This document shows positions 36,073-44,886 of a stretch of 64,000 bases of DNA, piece after piece. The notes under the pieces were generated by a model that did not search any database, was not told the origin of the DNA, and worked only from the letters and a program-made list of their open reading frames with translations. A program made the translations under genes and the position numbers. Numbering within the stretch: position 1 is the first letter of the stretch; every line of letters begins with the position of its first letter. Source of the DNA: Oceanobacillus arenosus (GTDB taxonomy: Bacteria; Bacillota; Bacilli; Bacillales; Amphibacillaceae); the NCBI RefSeq assembly GCF_003369575.1, contig NZ_PIOC01000017.1, positions 430,275 to 494,274 of the forward strand, given 5' to 3'.

Positions 36073-36132
36073 AGTAGTTTGAAATATAGTTGCAGTTTAA
36101 GCAATTGTTTTTGAAATAGGGGGTGCCTTTCA

Positions 36133-37413
36133 TTGAAAAATAGTGAAATACTAGTAAGCCTTGATATAGGAACAGCAAAAATTAAAGTAATAATTGGAGA
36201 AGTATTAAATGACTCACTAAATATTATTGGTGTCGGTTCGGCAAAATCAAATGGCATGAAAAAAGGTGCAATTGTTGATATAGATCATACCGTCCAGTCG
36301 ATAAGAAGTGCAATTGAGCAAGCAGAGCGTATGGTTGGCATGCAAATTGAAAGTGTAATTGTTGGAATTAATGGCAATCATATTCAATTACAGCCATGTC
36401 ACGGCGTTGTTGCCGTTCAGAGTGAAAACCGCGAAATTGGCGATGATGATATTAGACGGGTAATTGATGGTGCACAAGTAATTTCAATCCCACCAGAGCG
36501 TGAAATAATCGATGTCATACCGAAACAATTTATCGTTGATGGACTAGATGAAATTACGGATCCTAGAGGAATGATTGGCGTTCGTTTAGAAATGGAAGGT
36601 ACAATTATTACATGTTCGAAGACAGTCTTACACAATATTTTAAAATGTGTGGAACGTGCGAACCTGCAAGTATCGGATATTTGCTTGCAGCCATTAGCAG
36701 CCGGTACCATTGCGCTATCAAAAGATGAAATGAATATGGGTGTGGCCCTTATTGATATTGGTGGTGGCTGTTCAACTGTTTCTGTCTTTGAAAATGAACA
36801 TCTCGCATCTACTAGTGTTATCAGCTTAGGTGGAGACAATATTACGAAGGATTTATCTATCGGACTCAAAACATCCACAGAGCAAGCCGAGGATGTTAAA
36901 TTGAATTATGGACATGCATTCTACGATGATGCCCAGGAAGATGAAACCTTTGACATTGCAATTATTGGAAGCAACACGAAACAGACATATAATCAATTGC
37001 AAATTTCGGATATGATTGAAGCAAGATTAGAAGAAATATATGCATTTGCTGAGCGAGAAATTAGAAAGATGGGCTACCAAGAATTACCTGGTGGATATGT
37101 ATTAACAGGTGGTACAATGATGATGCCGGGTGTATTAGAATTGGCCCAAGACCTATTCCGTTCAAATGTTCGCATCGCGATACCTGATTACATAGGTGTT
37201 CGAGAACCACAATTTACGGCTGGGGTTGGGATTTTGCAATTCGCACACCGAAATGCAAAAATACAAGGGAAAGAATTATATCCCTCCGTATCTGTTAGTT
37301 CAAATGAACCAAAACCAAAACGAAATCAGAAACAAGAAAAGACTAATGAACCGAAAGAAAAGAAGAAGAAAGAATCTGGAATGGCTAATCTATTTAAATA
37401 TTTCTTTGATTAA
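36133..37413 (+). CDS. ftsA: Cell division protein FtsA
   Basis: Actin-like ATPase that ties FtsZ filaments to the membrane. The 426-residue protein shows the phosphate 1 motif SLDIGTAKIK (about 9-18), the phosphate 2 motif ALIDIGGGCST (about 200-210), GGYVLTGGTMMMPG, and a Lys-rich linker ending in the amphipathic C-terminal helix MANLFKYFFD that inserts into the membrane. It starts at TTG 36133 after GGGGGTG. Confidence 0.96.
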   Translation: MKNSEILVSLDIGTAKIKVIIGEVLNDSLNIIGVGSAKSNGMKKGAIVDIDHTVQSIRSAIEQAERMVGMQIESVIVGINGNHIQLQPCHGVVAVQSENREIGDDDIRRVIDGAQVISIPPEREIIDVIPKQFIVDGLDEITDPRGMIGVRLEMEGTIITCSKTVLHNILKCVERANLQVSDICLQPLAAGTIALSKDEMNMGVALIDIGGGCSTVSVFENEHLASTSVISLGGDNITKDLSIGLKTSTEQAEDVKLNYGHAFYDDAQEDETFDIAIIGSNTKQTYNQLQISDMIEARLEEIYAFAEREIRKMGYQELPGGYVLTGGTMMMPGVLELAQDLFRSNVRIAIPDYIGVREPQFTAGVGILQFAHRNAKIQGKELYPSVSVSSNEPKPKRNQKQEKTNEPKEKKKKESGMANLFKYFFD

Positions 37414-37515
37414 TTTTTAAAGATAATAATGACTTAGAATGATAGTCTTATTAAAATAAGACATATACATTAGCTTCTGGTACTCTTGTCATTTTGCATA
37501 TTAGGAGGAACAAAT

Positions 37516-38688
37516 ATGTTAGAGTTTGATACAAATCTTGATGAATTAGCGACGATAAAAGTCATTGGTGTTGGTGGCGGTGGAAATAATGCCGTTAATC
37601 GAATGATTGAACATGGAGTTGAAGGCGTAGAATTCATTGCTGTAAATACAGATTCACAGGCATTGAATTTATCTAAGGCTGAGCTAAAAATACAAATCGG
37701 TGGTAAATTGACTCGTGGATTAGGCGCAGGTGCCAATCCAGAAGTCGGTAAAAAGGCTGCAGAAGAAAGTAAAGAACAAATAGAAGAAGTGCTAAAAGGT
37801 GCCGATATGGTATTCGTAACTGCAGGTATGGGTGGTGGAACTGGAACAGGAGCAGCACCAGTAATTGCTCAGGTTGCGAAAGATTTAGGTGCATTAACAG
37901 TTGGCGTCGTTACACGTCCATTCTCATTCGAAGGAAGAAGACGTTCGACACAAGCAATCGCTGGTATCGAAACATTAAAAGGCAGTGTAGATACACTAAT
38001 TGTTATTCCAAATGATCGTTTACTGGAAATTGTTGATAAAAATACACCGATGCTTGAAGCTTTCCGAGAAGCGGATAACGTATTAAGACAAGGTGTACAA
38101 GGTATCTCTGACCTAATAGCAAAACCTGGATTAATTAATGTTGACTTTGCCGACGTGAAGACAATCATGTTCGATAAAGGATCTGCATTAATGGGGATTG
38201 GGATTGCAACAGGTGAATCACGGGCGATGGAGGCTGCTAAAAAGGCAATTTCATCTCCATTACTTGAAACATCTATCGACGGTGCACATGGTATTTTAAT
38301 GAATATTACCGGCGGAGCTAACTTAAGCTTATATGAAGTTCAGGAAGCTGCTGATTTAGTAACCTCTGCAGCAGATAAGGAAGTAAATGTTATTTTCGGA
38401 TCTGTTATCAATGAAGATTTAAATGATGAAATTGTTGTAACGGTAATTGCAACAGGCTTTGACGAGTCAATTCAGAAGCCAGAAGTAATAAAATCAAAGC
38501 AGCAACGTCCTGTCATTAATCATAATCAGCATGCAGCGACACAGGCAAATGAAGAACTTGCACCACAGCAACGAGAACGTGAACGTGAACGTGAGCAACA
38601 ACCACAACCACAACCACAGCGTCAGCGACAAGAGGAAGAGGAATTGGATATTCCAACATTCTTAAGAAATCGTAATCGAAATCGCTAA
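37516..38688 (+). CDS. ftsZ: Cell division protein FtsZ
   Basis: Tubulin-like GTPase that forms the Z ring. The 390-residue protein has [13 protein letters not shown] near residue 20, the GTP-binding [10 protein letters not shown] (about 105-114), the T7 synergy region FADVKTIM, and the C-terminal peptide [14 protein letters not shown], which binds FtsA and SepF. The linker before the tail is a repeat of Arg-Glu and Pro-Gln pairs, coded by short tandem repeats (38575-38630). The start is ATG 37516 after TAGGAGG. In B. subtilis bpr follows; it is absent here. Confidence 0.97.
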   Translation: MLEFDTNLDELATIKVIGVGGGGNNAVNRMIEHGVEGVEFIAVNTDSQALNLSKAELKIQIGGKLTRGLGAGANPEVGKKAAEESKEQIEEVLKGADMVFVTAGMGGGTGTGAAPVIAQVAKDLGALTVGVVTRPFSFEGRRRSTQAIAGIETLKGSVDTLIVIPNDRLLEIVDKNTPMLEAFREADNVLRQGVQGISDLIAKPGLINVDFADVKTIMFDKGSALMGIGIATGESRAMEAAKKAISSPLLETSIDGAHGILMNITGGANLSLYEVQEAADLVTSAADKEVNVIFGSVINEDLNDEIVVTVIATGFDESIQKPEVIKSKQQRPVINHNQHAATQANEELAPQQREREREREQQPQPQPQRQRQEEEELDIPTFLRNRNRNR

Positions 38689-38704
38689 TCAATGATTTAA
38701 AGTG

Positions 38705-38752
38705 AACAGCAAGCAGGTAGTTAGAAATAGCTACCTGCTTGCTGTTTTTTTC
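38705..38752 (+). terminator. Terminator after ftsZ
   Basis: A perfect 16-bp stem, AACAGCAAGCAGGTAG (38705-38720) with CTACCTGCTTGCTGTT (38731-38746), followed by T residues. Confidence 0.95.
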
Positions 38753-38764
38753 ATTGCTTAACGT

Positions 38765-38972
38765 ACTATAAAATTGGATGCTGTGGATAACTTAATTGCC
38801 GAAACAGCCATGTTCAGCTTCAGCGCTAAAGCTGTAGTGAGACTTCCCTCACCTCCATAATCTAAGTCAACCGCATACTCTCCCAAAGAGTTTCCTTTAT
38901 CTCAAAAGGCAAGGAGAAGTTCGACGCAGTCCGTGCACAGCTCAAACGGGCGCTTCCATATTTGTCATGACA
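38765..38972. repeat. R2 dispersed repeat, copy B
   Basis: It begins ACTATAAAATTGGATGCTGT..GGATAACTTAATT, identical to copy C at 52166, and continues with the GCTTCAGCGCTAAAGCTGTA and TTTCCTTTATCTC segments shared with copy A. It sits directly behind a terminator, like copy C. The rest of the gap to 39143 holds no other recognised feature apart from the spoIIGA control region. Confidence 0.85.
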
Positions 38973-39143
38973 AACTTTTCAATAACTAGTTAAAATTAGC
39001 CCCGTTTTGCTTACAAGAAGTGACAGACTTTGCTTGGAAAAATCGATATACTTTTCATTAACTCCTCCTATTATAAATAATAGCAAATGAGGTTAGGAAA
39101 AACTTGTTATCACTCATCAACTCTCGGAGAAAGGAAGAGTTTG

Positions 39144-40064
39144 TTGATAATTTATCTCGATGCAGTCTGGGCTTTAAATTTTTTTTTAGATATGATGCTT
39201 CTGTTGTTGACACAGGCACTTTCTCGAGAAGGTACTAGAAAACGCAGAATCTTATTAGGAGCGTTTATTGCTTCCTTACTTGTACCAATTACCATTTATT
39301 TTCCTGACTCATTCATTTCTAGTACCATTGGTAAGATTCTTTATTCTGCTCTTATAATATTTAGTACGTTTGGTTATCGATCGATTCATCGATTTTTTAG
39401 GATACTTTTACTATTTTACTTTACTACCTTTGCTATTGGGGGTGGATTAATTGGCCTACATTTTCTTTTGCAAAATCCGATTGGAATGTCAGGAAATAAT
39501 CTACTAACATTCTCAAGTGGATATGGAGATCCAATTAGCTGGCTTTTTGTTCTGATTGGCTTTCCAATTGTTTGGTTGTTTACAAAGTCCCGTATGGACA
39601 AGCATGTCATCGGGAAAATTCGCTATGATCAGTTATACACGGTGACGATTCAGATAAAGAATCAAAGCTATACGACGACAGGTTATATTGATAGTGGCAA
39701 TCAATTGGTGGATCCCCTGTCAAAGAAGCCTGTAATCATTTGTGACGAGTTTTTTTTGAAGCAGTGGTTTACAGATGAAGAGTGGGAGTTATTACGAGTA
39801 GTACAGGATACACTTGATTTCGAGCCACTTCCGAAAGAATGGCAAAATAAAATTCAAATCGTGCCGTATCATGGCGTCGAAGGGAAGAGTATGTTTCTAA
39901 TAACGATCCGCCCAGAACAGCTTATTGTTTACTATAACGAGCAAAAGATCGTGACAACGAAGCTATTAATTGGCATTCAATTTGCAGAATTAGTAAAGGA
40001 TCAAAGTTATCATTGCTTGCTTCATCCGCAAATAATTAAATTAGCGTCTGTCCATTCTGCATAA
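39144..40064 (+). CDS. spoIIGA: Sporulation sigma-E processing peptidase SpoIIGA
   Basis: Membrane aspartic protease that cuts the pro-sequence from sigma-E. The 306 residues (B. subtilis about 309) comprise five membrane helices in the first half and a protease domain with the catalytic aspartate in TTGYIDSGNQL (about 177-187). I start at TTG 39144, after AAAGGAAGAG, giving the family-like MIIYLDAVWALNFFLD; the ATG at 39087 adds unrelated residues. The TAA stop lies inside the left end of R1 copy 4, so the insertion appears to supply the end of the gene. Confidence 0.92.
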   Translation: MIIYLDAVWALNFFLDMMLLLLTQALSREGTRKRRILLGAFIASLLVPITIYFPDSFISSTIGKILYSALIIFSTFGYRSIHRFFRILLLFYFTTFAIGGGLIGLHFLLQNPIGMSGNNLLTFSSGYGDPISWLFVLIGFPIVWLFTKSRMDKHVIGKIRYDQLYTVTIQIKNQSYTTTGYIDSGNQLVDPLSKKPVIICDEFFLKQWFTDEEWELLRVVQDTLDFEPLPKEWQNKIQIVPYHGVEGKSMFLITIRPEQLIVYYNEQKIVTTKLLIGIQFAELVKDQSYHCLLHPQIIKLASVHSA

Positions 40065-40307
40065 ACTGCGGACTAGTTTAGTGTTCTTGGCTCTCAGGCT
40101 AGTCGCTCCAGAAATACACTACGCGCACCTTTGGGGAGCAGGAGTCTTCGTGTATTTCTTCCGCTGGGGATTGTGTGAAATTTAGAAACAAAAGAATGGC
40201 AAACCCATTTACTATGACGTTTCTATAGTAAAATACTGAAGACTCATTTGGAAAAAACTGCTGACCAAATCTGTAATCATAATTGTCGTTAATTCGCATT
40301 TTACATC
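40060..40307. repeat. R1 repeat element, copy 4 (about 248 bp) in the spoIIG operon
   Basis: Left end GCATAAACTGCGGACTAG, right end TTAATTCGCATTTTACATC, inverted to each other. The core keeps GGCTCTCAGGCTAGTCGCTC and CAGGAGTCTTCGTGTATTTC but is shortened between them and carries other sequence on its right half. It lies between spoIIGA and sigE and holds no coding frame of interest. Confidence 0.85.
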
Positions 40308-40393
40308 AACTGCTTACTAAAATCGATCACTATTAAAAGCAACAATCATTTAAAATACAGCCAAAACAATAATGAGAAATGGGGAGATGTGTC

Positions 40394-41113
40394 GTGAAGG
40401 TGTGGTTAATTCGCTTACGTTTAAAATGGTATAAGCTGTTAATTAAACTAGGAATCAAATCAAATGAAATTTACTATATTGGTGGCAGCGAAGCACTTCC
40501 ACCACCACTTTCAAAGCAGGAGGAGGCAGAATTATTAATTAAACTGCCAAAGGGTGATAAAGCAGCACGGGCAATCTTGATCGAGCGTAATTTACGCTTA
40601 GTTGTATATATCGCTCGTAAATTCGAAAATACGGGGATAAATATTGAAGATTTGATAAGTATTGGGACAATCGGTCTCATCAAAGCTGTCAATACGTTTA
40701 ATCCCGAGAAGAATATTAAATTGGCGACCTATGCATCAAGATGTATTGAAAATGAAATTTTAATGTACTTACGAAGAAATAATAAATTAAAATCAGAAAT
40801 ATCCTTTGATGAGCCGTTAAATATTGATTGGGATGGAAATGAATTATTATTATCCGATGTGCTTGGAACAGATGATGATATTATTACAAAAAATCTAGAA
40901 TCCAATGTAGATAAAAGTCTATTAAAAAGCGCGTTATCCCAATTAAATGATCGTGAGAAGCAAATAATGGAGCTAAGGTTCGGATTAATTGGCGATGAAG
41001 AGAAAACACAAAAGGATGTAGCTGATATGTTAGGTATTTCACAATCTTACATATCGCGTTTAGAAAAAAAGATTATTCGTAGACTGCAAAAAGAATTTAA
41101 TAAAATGGTTTAG
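40394..41113 (+). CDS. sigE: RNA polymerase sporulation sigma factor sigma-E precursor
   Basis: Early mother-cell sigma factor, made as an inactive precursor with an amphipathic N-terminal pro-sequence (about residues 1-27) removed by SpoIIGA. The 239 residues match the length in B. subtilis and the central region is almost identical, including [51 protein letters not shown] (region 2) and [19 protein letters not shown] (region 4.2). I start at GTG 40394 after GGGGAG; the ATG at 40379 is within that upstream stretch. Confidence 0.96.
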   Translation: MKVWLIRLRLKWYKLLIKLGIKSNEIYYIGGSEALPPPLSKQEEAELLIKLPKGDKAARAILIERNLRLVVYIARKFENTGINIEDLISIGTIGLIKAVNTFNPEKNIKLATYASRCIENEILMYLRRNNKLKSEISFDEPLNIDWDGNELLLSDVLGTDDDIITKNLESNVDKSLLKSALSQLNDREKQIMELRFGLIGDEEKTQKDVADMLGISQSYISRLEKKIIRRLQKEFNKMV

Positions 41114-41117
41114 CCTT

Positions 41118-41140
41118 ATCGTATCAAGTTTTGATATGAT
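41118..41140. other. Hairpin between sigE and sigG
   Basis: ATCGTATCAA (41118-41127) pairs with TTGATATGAT (41131-41140), one G-T wobble, 3-base loop. It has no T run, so it is not a clear terminator. Confidence 0.5.
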
Positions 41141-41182
41141 ATGGCATTTATTTCAAGTTATTGACGTTGCATAAAAACATTT

Positions 41183-41227
41183 CCAGATGGTGATAATGAC
41201 CATGAACAGCATCACCATCTGGGAGGG
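41183..41227 (+). promoter_or_regulatory. 5' leader hairpin that partly covers the sigG ribosome binding site
   Basis: A perfect 12-bp stem, CCAGATGGTGAT (41183-41194) with ATCACCATCTGG (41211-41222), has a 16-base loop. Its last two G residues are the first bases of the GGGAGGG ribosome binding site of sigG. A comparable leader hairpin that lowers translation of sigG has been reported in B. subtilis. Confidence 0.8.
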
Positions 41228-41235
41228 TTAACAGA

Positions 41236-42018
41236 ATGACTAGACATAAAGTTGTAATATGTGGTGTTGATACATCGAAGCTACCCGTACTAAAAAATGA
41301 GGAAATGAAAAAGCTGTTTGTTCGAATGCAACAAGAAGGAGATATATCTGCAAGAGAAGAGCTTGTAAATGGGAATCTTAGATTAGTATTAAGTGTTATC
41401 CAGCGGTTCAATAATCGCGGCGAATTTGTCGATGATCTATTTCAAGTGGGATGCATCGGCTTAATGAAATCCATCGATAATTTTGATTTAGGACATAATG
41501 TACGATTCTCTACTTATGCTGTACCAATGATCATTGGTGAAATTAGAAGATATTTGCGGGATAATAATCCAATAAGGGTGTCAAGATCACTACGAGATAT
41601 TGCATATAAGGCGTTGCAAGTAAGGGAAAAGTTAATTAATAAGACATCGAGGGAACCGACGCCAGCAGAAATAGCTGAAGAGATGGATGTTCCGCATTCT
41701 GAAATCGTGTTTGCGCTAGATGCAATTCAAGACCCTGTTTCCTTATTCGAACCAATCTATAATGATGGTGGGGATCCAATCTTCGTCGTCGATCAAATAA
41801 GTGATGATAAAGACAAAGACTCAACCTGGGTTGACAAATTATCGTTAAAAGAGGGCATGTATAATTTAAATGATCGTGAGAAAATGATTTTAAATAAACG
41901 CTTTTTCCAAGGGAAAACACAAATGGAAGTAGCAGACGAAATCGGCATCTCCCAAGCCCAAGTCTCCCGCCTAGAAAAAGCAGCAATCAGCCAAATGAAC
42001 AAACAAATGTTTGAATGA
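41236..42018 (+). CDS. sigG: RNA polymerase sporulation sigma factor sigma-G
   Basis: Late forespore sigma factor. The 260 residues match B. subtilis sigma-G nearly end to end: KVVICGVDTSKLPVLKNEEM at the N-terminus (the segment involved in control by CsfB/SpoIIAB), FNNRGEFVDDLFQVGCIGLM (region 2.1-2.2), the region 2.4 segment and MEVADEIGISQAQVSRLEKAA (region 4.2). It lies 122 bases behind sigE and has a structured leader. A terminator follows at 42195. Confidence 0.97.
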   Translation: MTRHKVVICGVDTSKLPVLKNEEMKKLFVRMQQEGDISAREELVNGNLRLVLSVIQRFNNRGEFVDDLFQVGCIGLMKSIDNFDLGHNVRFSTYAVPMIIGEIRRYLRDNNPIRVSRSLRDIAYKALQVREKLINKTSREPTPAEIAEEMDVPHSEIVFALDAIQDPVSLFEPIYNDGGDPIFVVDQISDDKDKDSTWVDKLSLKEGMYNLNDREKMILNKRFFQGKTQMEVADEIGISQAQVSRLEKAAISQMNKQMFE

Positions 42019-42025
42019 TTGAAAG

Positions 42026-42182
42026 GCTGAAACGACTGTCCAGAGACGGACGCATAAGCAGGGGACCGAAACGCGTGGTCTTTCGCGTTGAAGTGTCAAC
42101 TTCTTATGACGGTAGTCTCTAGGAGTTGAAGCTAGACAAAGAAAAGTATAGCAAGCCTCTAGCCCACGCGGTACTGGATAAT
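42026..42182 (-). repeat. R2-like repeat, copy D (inverted, divergent)
   Basis: Read on the minus strand, TTTGTCTAGCTTCAACTCCT followed by AGAGAC and GTCATAAG resembles the CACGTCTAGCTCCAGCGC core of R2. The remainder has drifted, with its own GC-rich hairpin segments (AACGCGAAAGACCACGCGTT). Assignment to R2 is tentative. Confidence 0.5.
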
Positions 42183-42194
42183 GAAAGCCTGAAA

Positions 42195-42237
42195 AGAAGG
42201 AATCGTATAATATAAATACGATTCCTTCTATTTTTTT
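42195..42237 (+). terminator. Terminator after sigG
   Basis: AGAAGGAATCGTA (42195-42207) pairs with TACGATTCCTTCT (42217-42229), followed by ATTTTTTTG. Confidence 0.93.
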
Positions 42238-42296
42238 GTTTACAGATGAAAAAAACCGAATCTCCTGCATATAGTTTAATAAAGGCGGTGATTAGA

Positions 42297-42578
42297 TTGG
42301 TAAAGTTATCAGAGCTACAATTAAAAGAGGTAATCATTATTGATGATGGTAGAAGACTAGGACATATTTCCGATTTAGAAATCAATACAAATACAGGTAG
42401 AATAACAGCAATCATTCTTTTGGCAAAAGACAAGAAAAACAGTTTATTTGGAAAAGTAGATGAGCTTGTTATCCGCTGGGAACAGATAATTCGAATTGGC
42501 TCAGATGTTGTCCTAGTCAAAGATGTGCACGAGCAAACCCTTTCTTCCGAGCCACATTTTCCAAAAATAGATAAATAA
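42297..42578 (+). CDS. ylmC: YlmC/YmxH family sporulation protein (PRC-barrel)
   Basis: A 93-residue single PRC-barrel protein. The family is found in spore formers near sigG and its function is unknown. I start at TTG 42297, after AAAGGCGGTGA, which gives the family N-terminus MVKLSELQLKEVI; the ATG at 42246 lies on the terminator's T run and adds unrelated residues. Typical residues are DDGRRLGHISDLEIN (about 17-31) and GRITAIILL. Confidence 0.85.
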   Translation: MVKLSELQLKEVIIIDDGRRLGHISDLEINTNTGRITAIILLAKDKKNSLFGKVDELVIRWEQIIRIGSDVVLVKDVHEQTLSSEPHFPKIDK

Positions 42579-42628
42579 ATTGCAAAATATGATAAAATGG
42601 TACAAACATACTTTCAGGAGGTTTCAAC

Positions 42629-43438
42629 ATGTCGGAACCATTTAAACAAACCAATGAATCCTATTTACATATCGAAAATTGGCAGAAGCATAATCCTAAC
42701 CTGAGAGCAGGCTTCACGACTAGGAATGGTGGAGTAAGTCGTCCGCCGTTTCAAACATTCAATTGCGGGTTACATGTAAATGATGAGACAGAAACAGTTA
42801 TTGAGAACCGAAGTATTTTAGCAAGCAAATTAAATATGCCGCTTGATAATTGGGTATCTGGGGAACAGGTACATGGAACGAATGTGCATATTATTGATGA
42901 GCGGGAGAAGGGAAGAGGGGCAAGGTCATATGATAGCTCACTCAAAGGGATAGACGGGCTCATCACGAATAAAAAGGGGATACTTTGTACAGCATTTTTT
43001 GCTGACTGTGTCCCTTTATATTTCTATGATCCTATCACAGAATATATCGGGATGGCACATGCGGGATGGAAAGGAACGGTTAATCGAATCCAAGAAAAGA
43101 TGGTGCAAGCCTTAGTGAAAGTAGGGGTACAACCGGAAAACCTATTAGTAGCAGTTGGACCTTCGATTTCCCAGGTGAAATATGAAGTGGATGAACCTGT
43201 GATCCAAGCAATTTCTGAGGAAAATAAGCAGAAAACCGTCATTCCATTGAAAAATGATCATTATTTATTAGATTTAAAACAATTAAATGTAGAAATCCTT
43301 TTACAATCTGGGGTATTGCGTCATAATATAGAGGTAACAAATTATTGCACACATCAAGATAAAGCGTTGTTTTTTTCACATCGACGGGATAATGGCAAAA
43401 CAGGAAGAATGCTAGGCTTCCTAGGATTTCAGAAGTGA
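42629..43438 (+). CDS. pgeF: Polyphenol oxidase / purine nucleoside phosphorylase family (YlmD, PgeF)
   Basis: A 269-residue DUF152 (multicopper polyphenol oxidase, YfiH) protein. Studied relatives have purine nucleoside phosphorylase and adenosine deaminase activity or edit peptidoglycan precursors (PgeF). Metal-binding and active site segments are visible: [27 protein letters not shown] (Cys in ADC) and [11 protein letters not shown] (His in AHAGWKG), and [17 protein letters not shown] near the end. It opens the ylmDEFGH group. Confidence 0.92.
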   Translation: MSEPFKQTNESYLHIENWQKHNPNLRAGFTTRNGGVSRPPFQTFNCGLHVNDETETVIENRSILASKLNMPLDNWVSGEQVHGTNVHIIDEREKGRGARSYDSSLKGIDGLITNKKGILCTAFFADCVPLYFYDPITEYIGMAHAGWKGTVNRIQEKMVQALVKVGVQPENLLVAVGPSISQVKYEVDEPVIQAISEENKQKTVIPLKNDHYLLDLKQLNVEILLQSGVLRHNIEVTNYCTHQDKALFFSHRRDNGKTGRMLGFLGFQK

Positions 43439-43463
43439 TGATGCTGGGAAGGAGTTAATAAAA

Positions 43464-44135
43464 GTGAATGTAGCAATGAATTTAGCAGAAATCAAAGAAA
43501 ACATTAATGAAGCATGTAAACGAAGTAATCGAAATCAAGAAGAAGTTACTATAATTGGGGTAACGAAATATGTTACAATAGAACGAACGGTTGAAGCAAT
43601 GAATGCAGGTATTAAAAACCTTGGTGAAAATCGTAATGAAGAATTTTTAAAGAAATATAATGAAATTGGAACAAAGGCAAAATGGCATTTTATTGGATCA
43701 CTGCAAACGCGAAAGGTAAAGGATGTCATTGATAAGATAGATGTACTTCACTCCCTTGACCGATTGTCGCTTGCAAAGGAAATTAATAAACGTGCAAGCA
43801 AGCCTGTCGAATGCTTCATTCAAGTAAATGTGAGCGGTGAGGAGTCGAAGCATGGACTTACTCCTGAAGCAGTTATTCCATTTATTGAGGACCTTACAAC
43901 CTACGAGAATATTCATATTACTGGTTTAATGACGATGGCACCACATATTGAGGATTTGGACAAGATTCGATCCGTATTTCGTCTGCTTGTGGAATTAAGA
44001 GATAGGGTCCAATCGAAGCATTATCACCATGCACCATGTTCTAATTTATCCATGGGAATGAGTAATGACTATGAGATAGCAATTGAAGAGGGTGCAACAC
44101 ATATACGAATTGGTTCGAAATTAGTAGGGAGCTAA
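43464..44135 (+). CDS. ylmE: Pyridoxal phosphate homeostasis protein (YggS family, YlmE)
   Basis: A 223-residue PLP-binding TIM-barrel protein that keeps the cellular PLP pool balanced; not an enzyme as far as known. The PLP lysine is Lys35 in IGVTKYV. Other marks are [26 protein letters not shown], and [23 protein letters not shown] near the C-terminus. It starts at GTG 43464, 10 bases behind GGAAGGAG. One transcript with pgeF and sepF. Confidence 0.94.
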   Translation: MNVAMNLAEIKENINEACKRSNRNQEEVTIIGVTKYVTIERTVEAMNAGIKNLGENRNEEFLKKYNEIGTKAKWHFIGSLQTRKVKDVIDKIDVLHSLDRLSLAKEINKRASKPVECFIQVNVSGEESKHGLTPEAVIPFIEDLTTYENIHITGLMTMAPHIEDLDKIRSVFRLLVELRDRVQSKHYHHAPCSNLSMGMSNDYEIAIEEGATHIRIGSKLVGS

Positions 44136-44166
44136 AAGAATTCCAAAAATATTGTGAGGTGCACAA

Positions 44167-44601
44167 ATGAGCATTAAAAATAAAATAAAAAATTATTTTA
44201 CGATGGATGATGAGTATGAATATGAATATGTCGAAGAATCGGAACTGCCAGAGACAATGAATAAAGTCACACCTAAACCTAAAAATCAAAATGTCGTTAG
44301 TCTAACAAGTGTACAACAGCCGACGTCTAAAGTTGTGCTATGCGAGCCGAGAAACTATAATGAAGCACAGGAGATAGCGGATAATATTGTCAATCGACGC
44401 GCGGTTGTTATTAACCTGCAACGGGTTGAGCATGACCAAGCGAAACGGATTGTTGATTTTCTTAGTGGAACGGTATATGCAGTAAATGGTGATATTCAGA
44501 AGCTCGGTGCAGAAACCTTTCTTTGTACACCAGACAATGTTGACGTATCCGGAACAATCTCAGAAAGTTATGCCGCAGAAGATGAATATAAAGGATGGTA
44601 G
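44167..44601 (+). CDS. sepF: Cell division protein SepF
   Basis: Binds the FtsZ C-terminal tail and shapes the septum by forming rings on the membrane. The 144 residues comprise an amphipathic N-terminal helix ([11 protein letters not shown]) that anchors to the membrane, an acidic linker ([13 protein letters not shown]), and the DUF552 domain (about 55-140) with [12 protein letters not shown] and [18 protein letters not shown]. FtsZ with its matching tail is coded nearby. Confidence 0.95.
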   Translation: MSIKNKIKNYFTMDDEYEYEYVEESELPETMNKVTPKPKNQNVVSLTSVQQPTSKVVLCEPRNYNEAQEIADNIVNRRAVVINLQRVEHDQAKRIVDFLSGTVYAVNGDIQKLGAETFLCTPDNVDVSGTISESYAAEDEYKGW

Positions 44602-44607
44602 CACGCA

Positions 44608-44874
44608 ATGTACGAACTGTTTAACATACTAAATTTAGCATTAACTATCTATAACTTTGCAATAATTATCTATATTTTCATGTCATGGTTTCCAGGTGCA
44701 CGTGAATCATCATTTGGTTTGATGCTTGGAAGAATTGTCGATCCATATCTCGATGTGTTTCGAAGGTTTATTCCACCACTAGGCATGATTGACTTTTCAC
44801 CAATTATAGCGATTTTTGTTCTTTATTTAGCCAGAACCGGGTTACGGGAATTCTTCATTATGTTCCTATTGTAA
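44608..44874 (+). CDS. ylmG: YggT family membrane protein YlmG
   Basis: An 88-residue protein with two membrane helices (about 8-28 and 64-86) and the loop segment SWFPGARESSFGLMLGRIVDPYL that marks the YggT family. In bacteria and plastids the family is linked to division and to membrane insertion, but the mechanism is not known. It lies 6 bases after sepF. Confidence 0.92.
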   Translation: MYELFNILNLALTIYNFAIIIYIFMSWFPGARESSFGLMLGRIVDPYLDVFRRFIPPLGMIDFSPIIAIFVLYLARTGLREFFIMFLL

Positions 44875-44886
44875 TAAGGTGATAGC

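Noticed and set aside
36417..36878. Minus-strand frame of 153 codons antisense to ftsA
   Set aside because: Shadow of ftsA, which is intact and conserved.
42119..42520. Minus-strand frame of 133 codons antisense to ylmC
   Set aside because: Runs across the sigG terminator and repeat copy D; no start signal and no recognisable motif.
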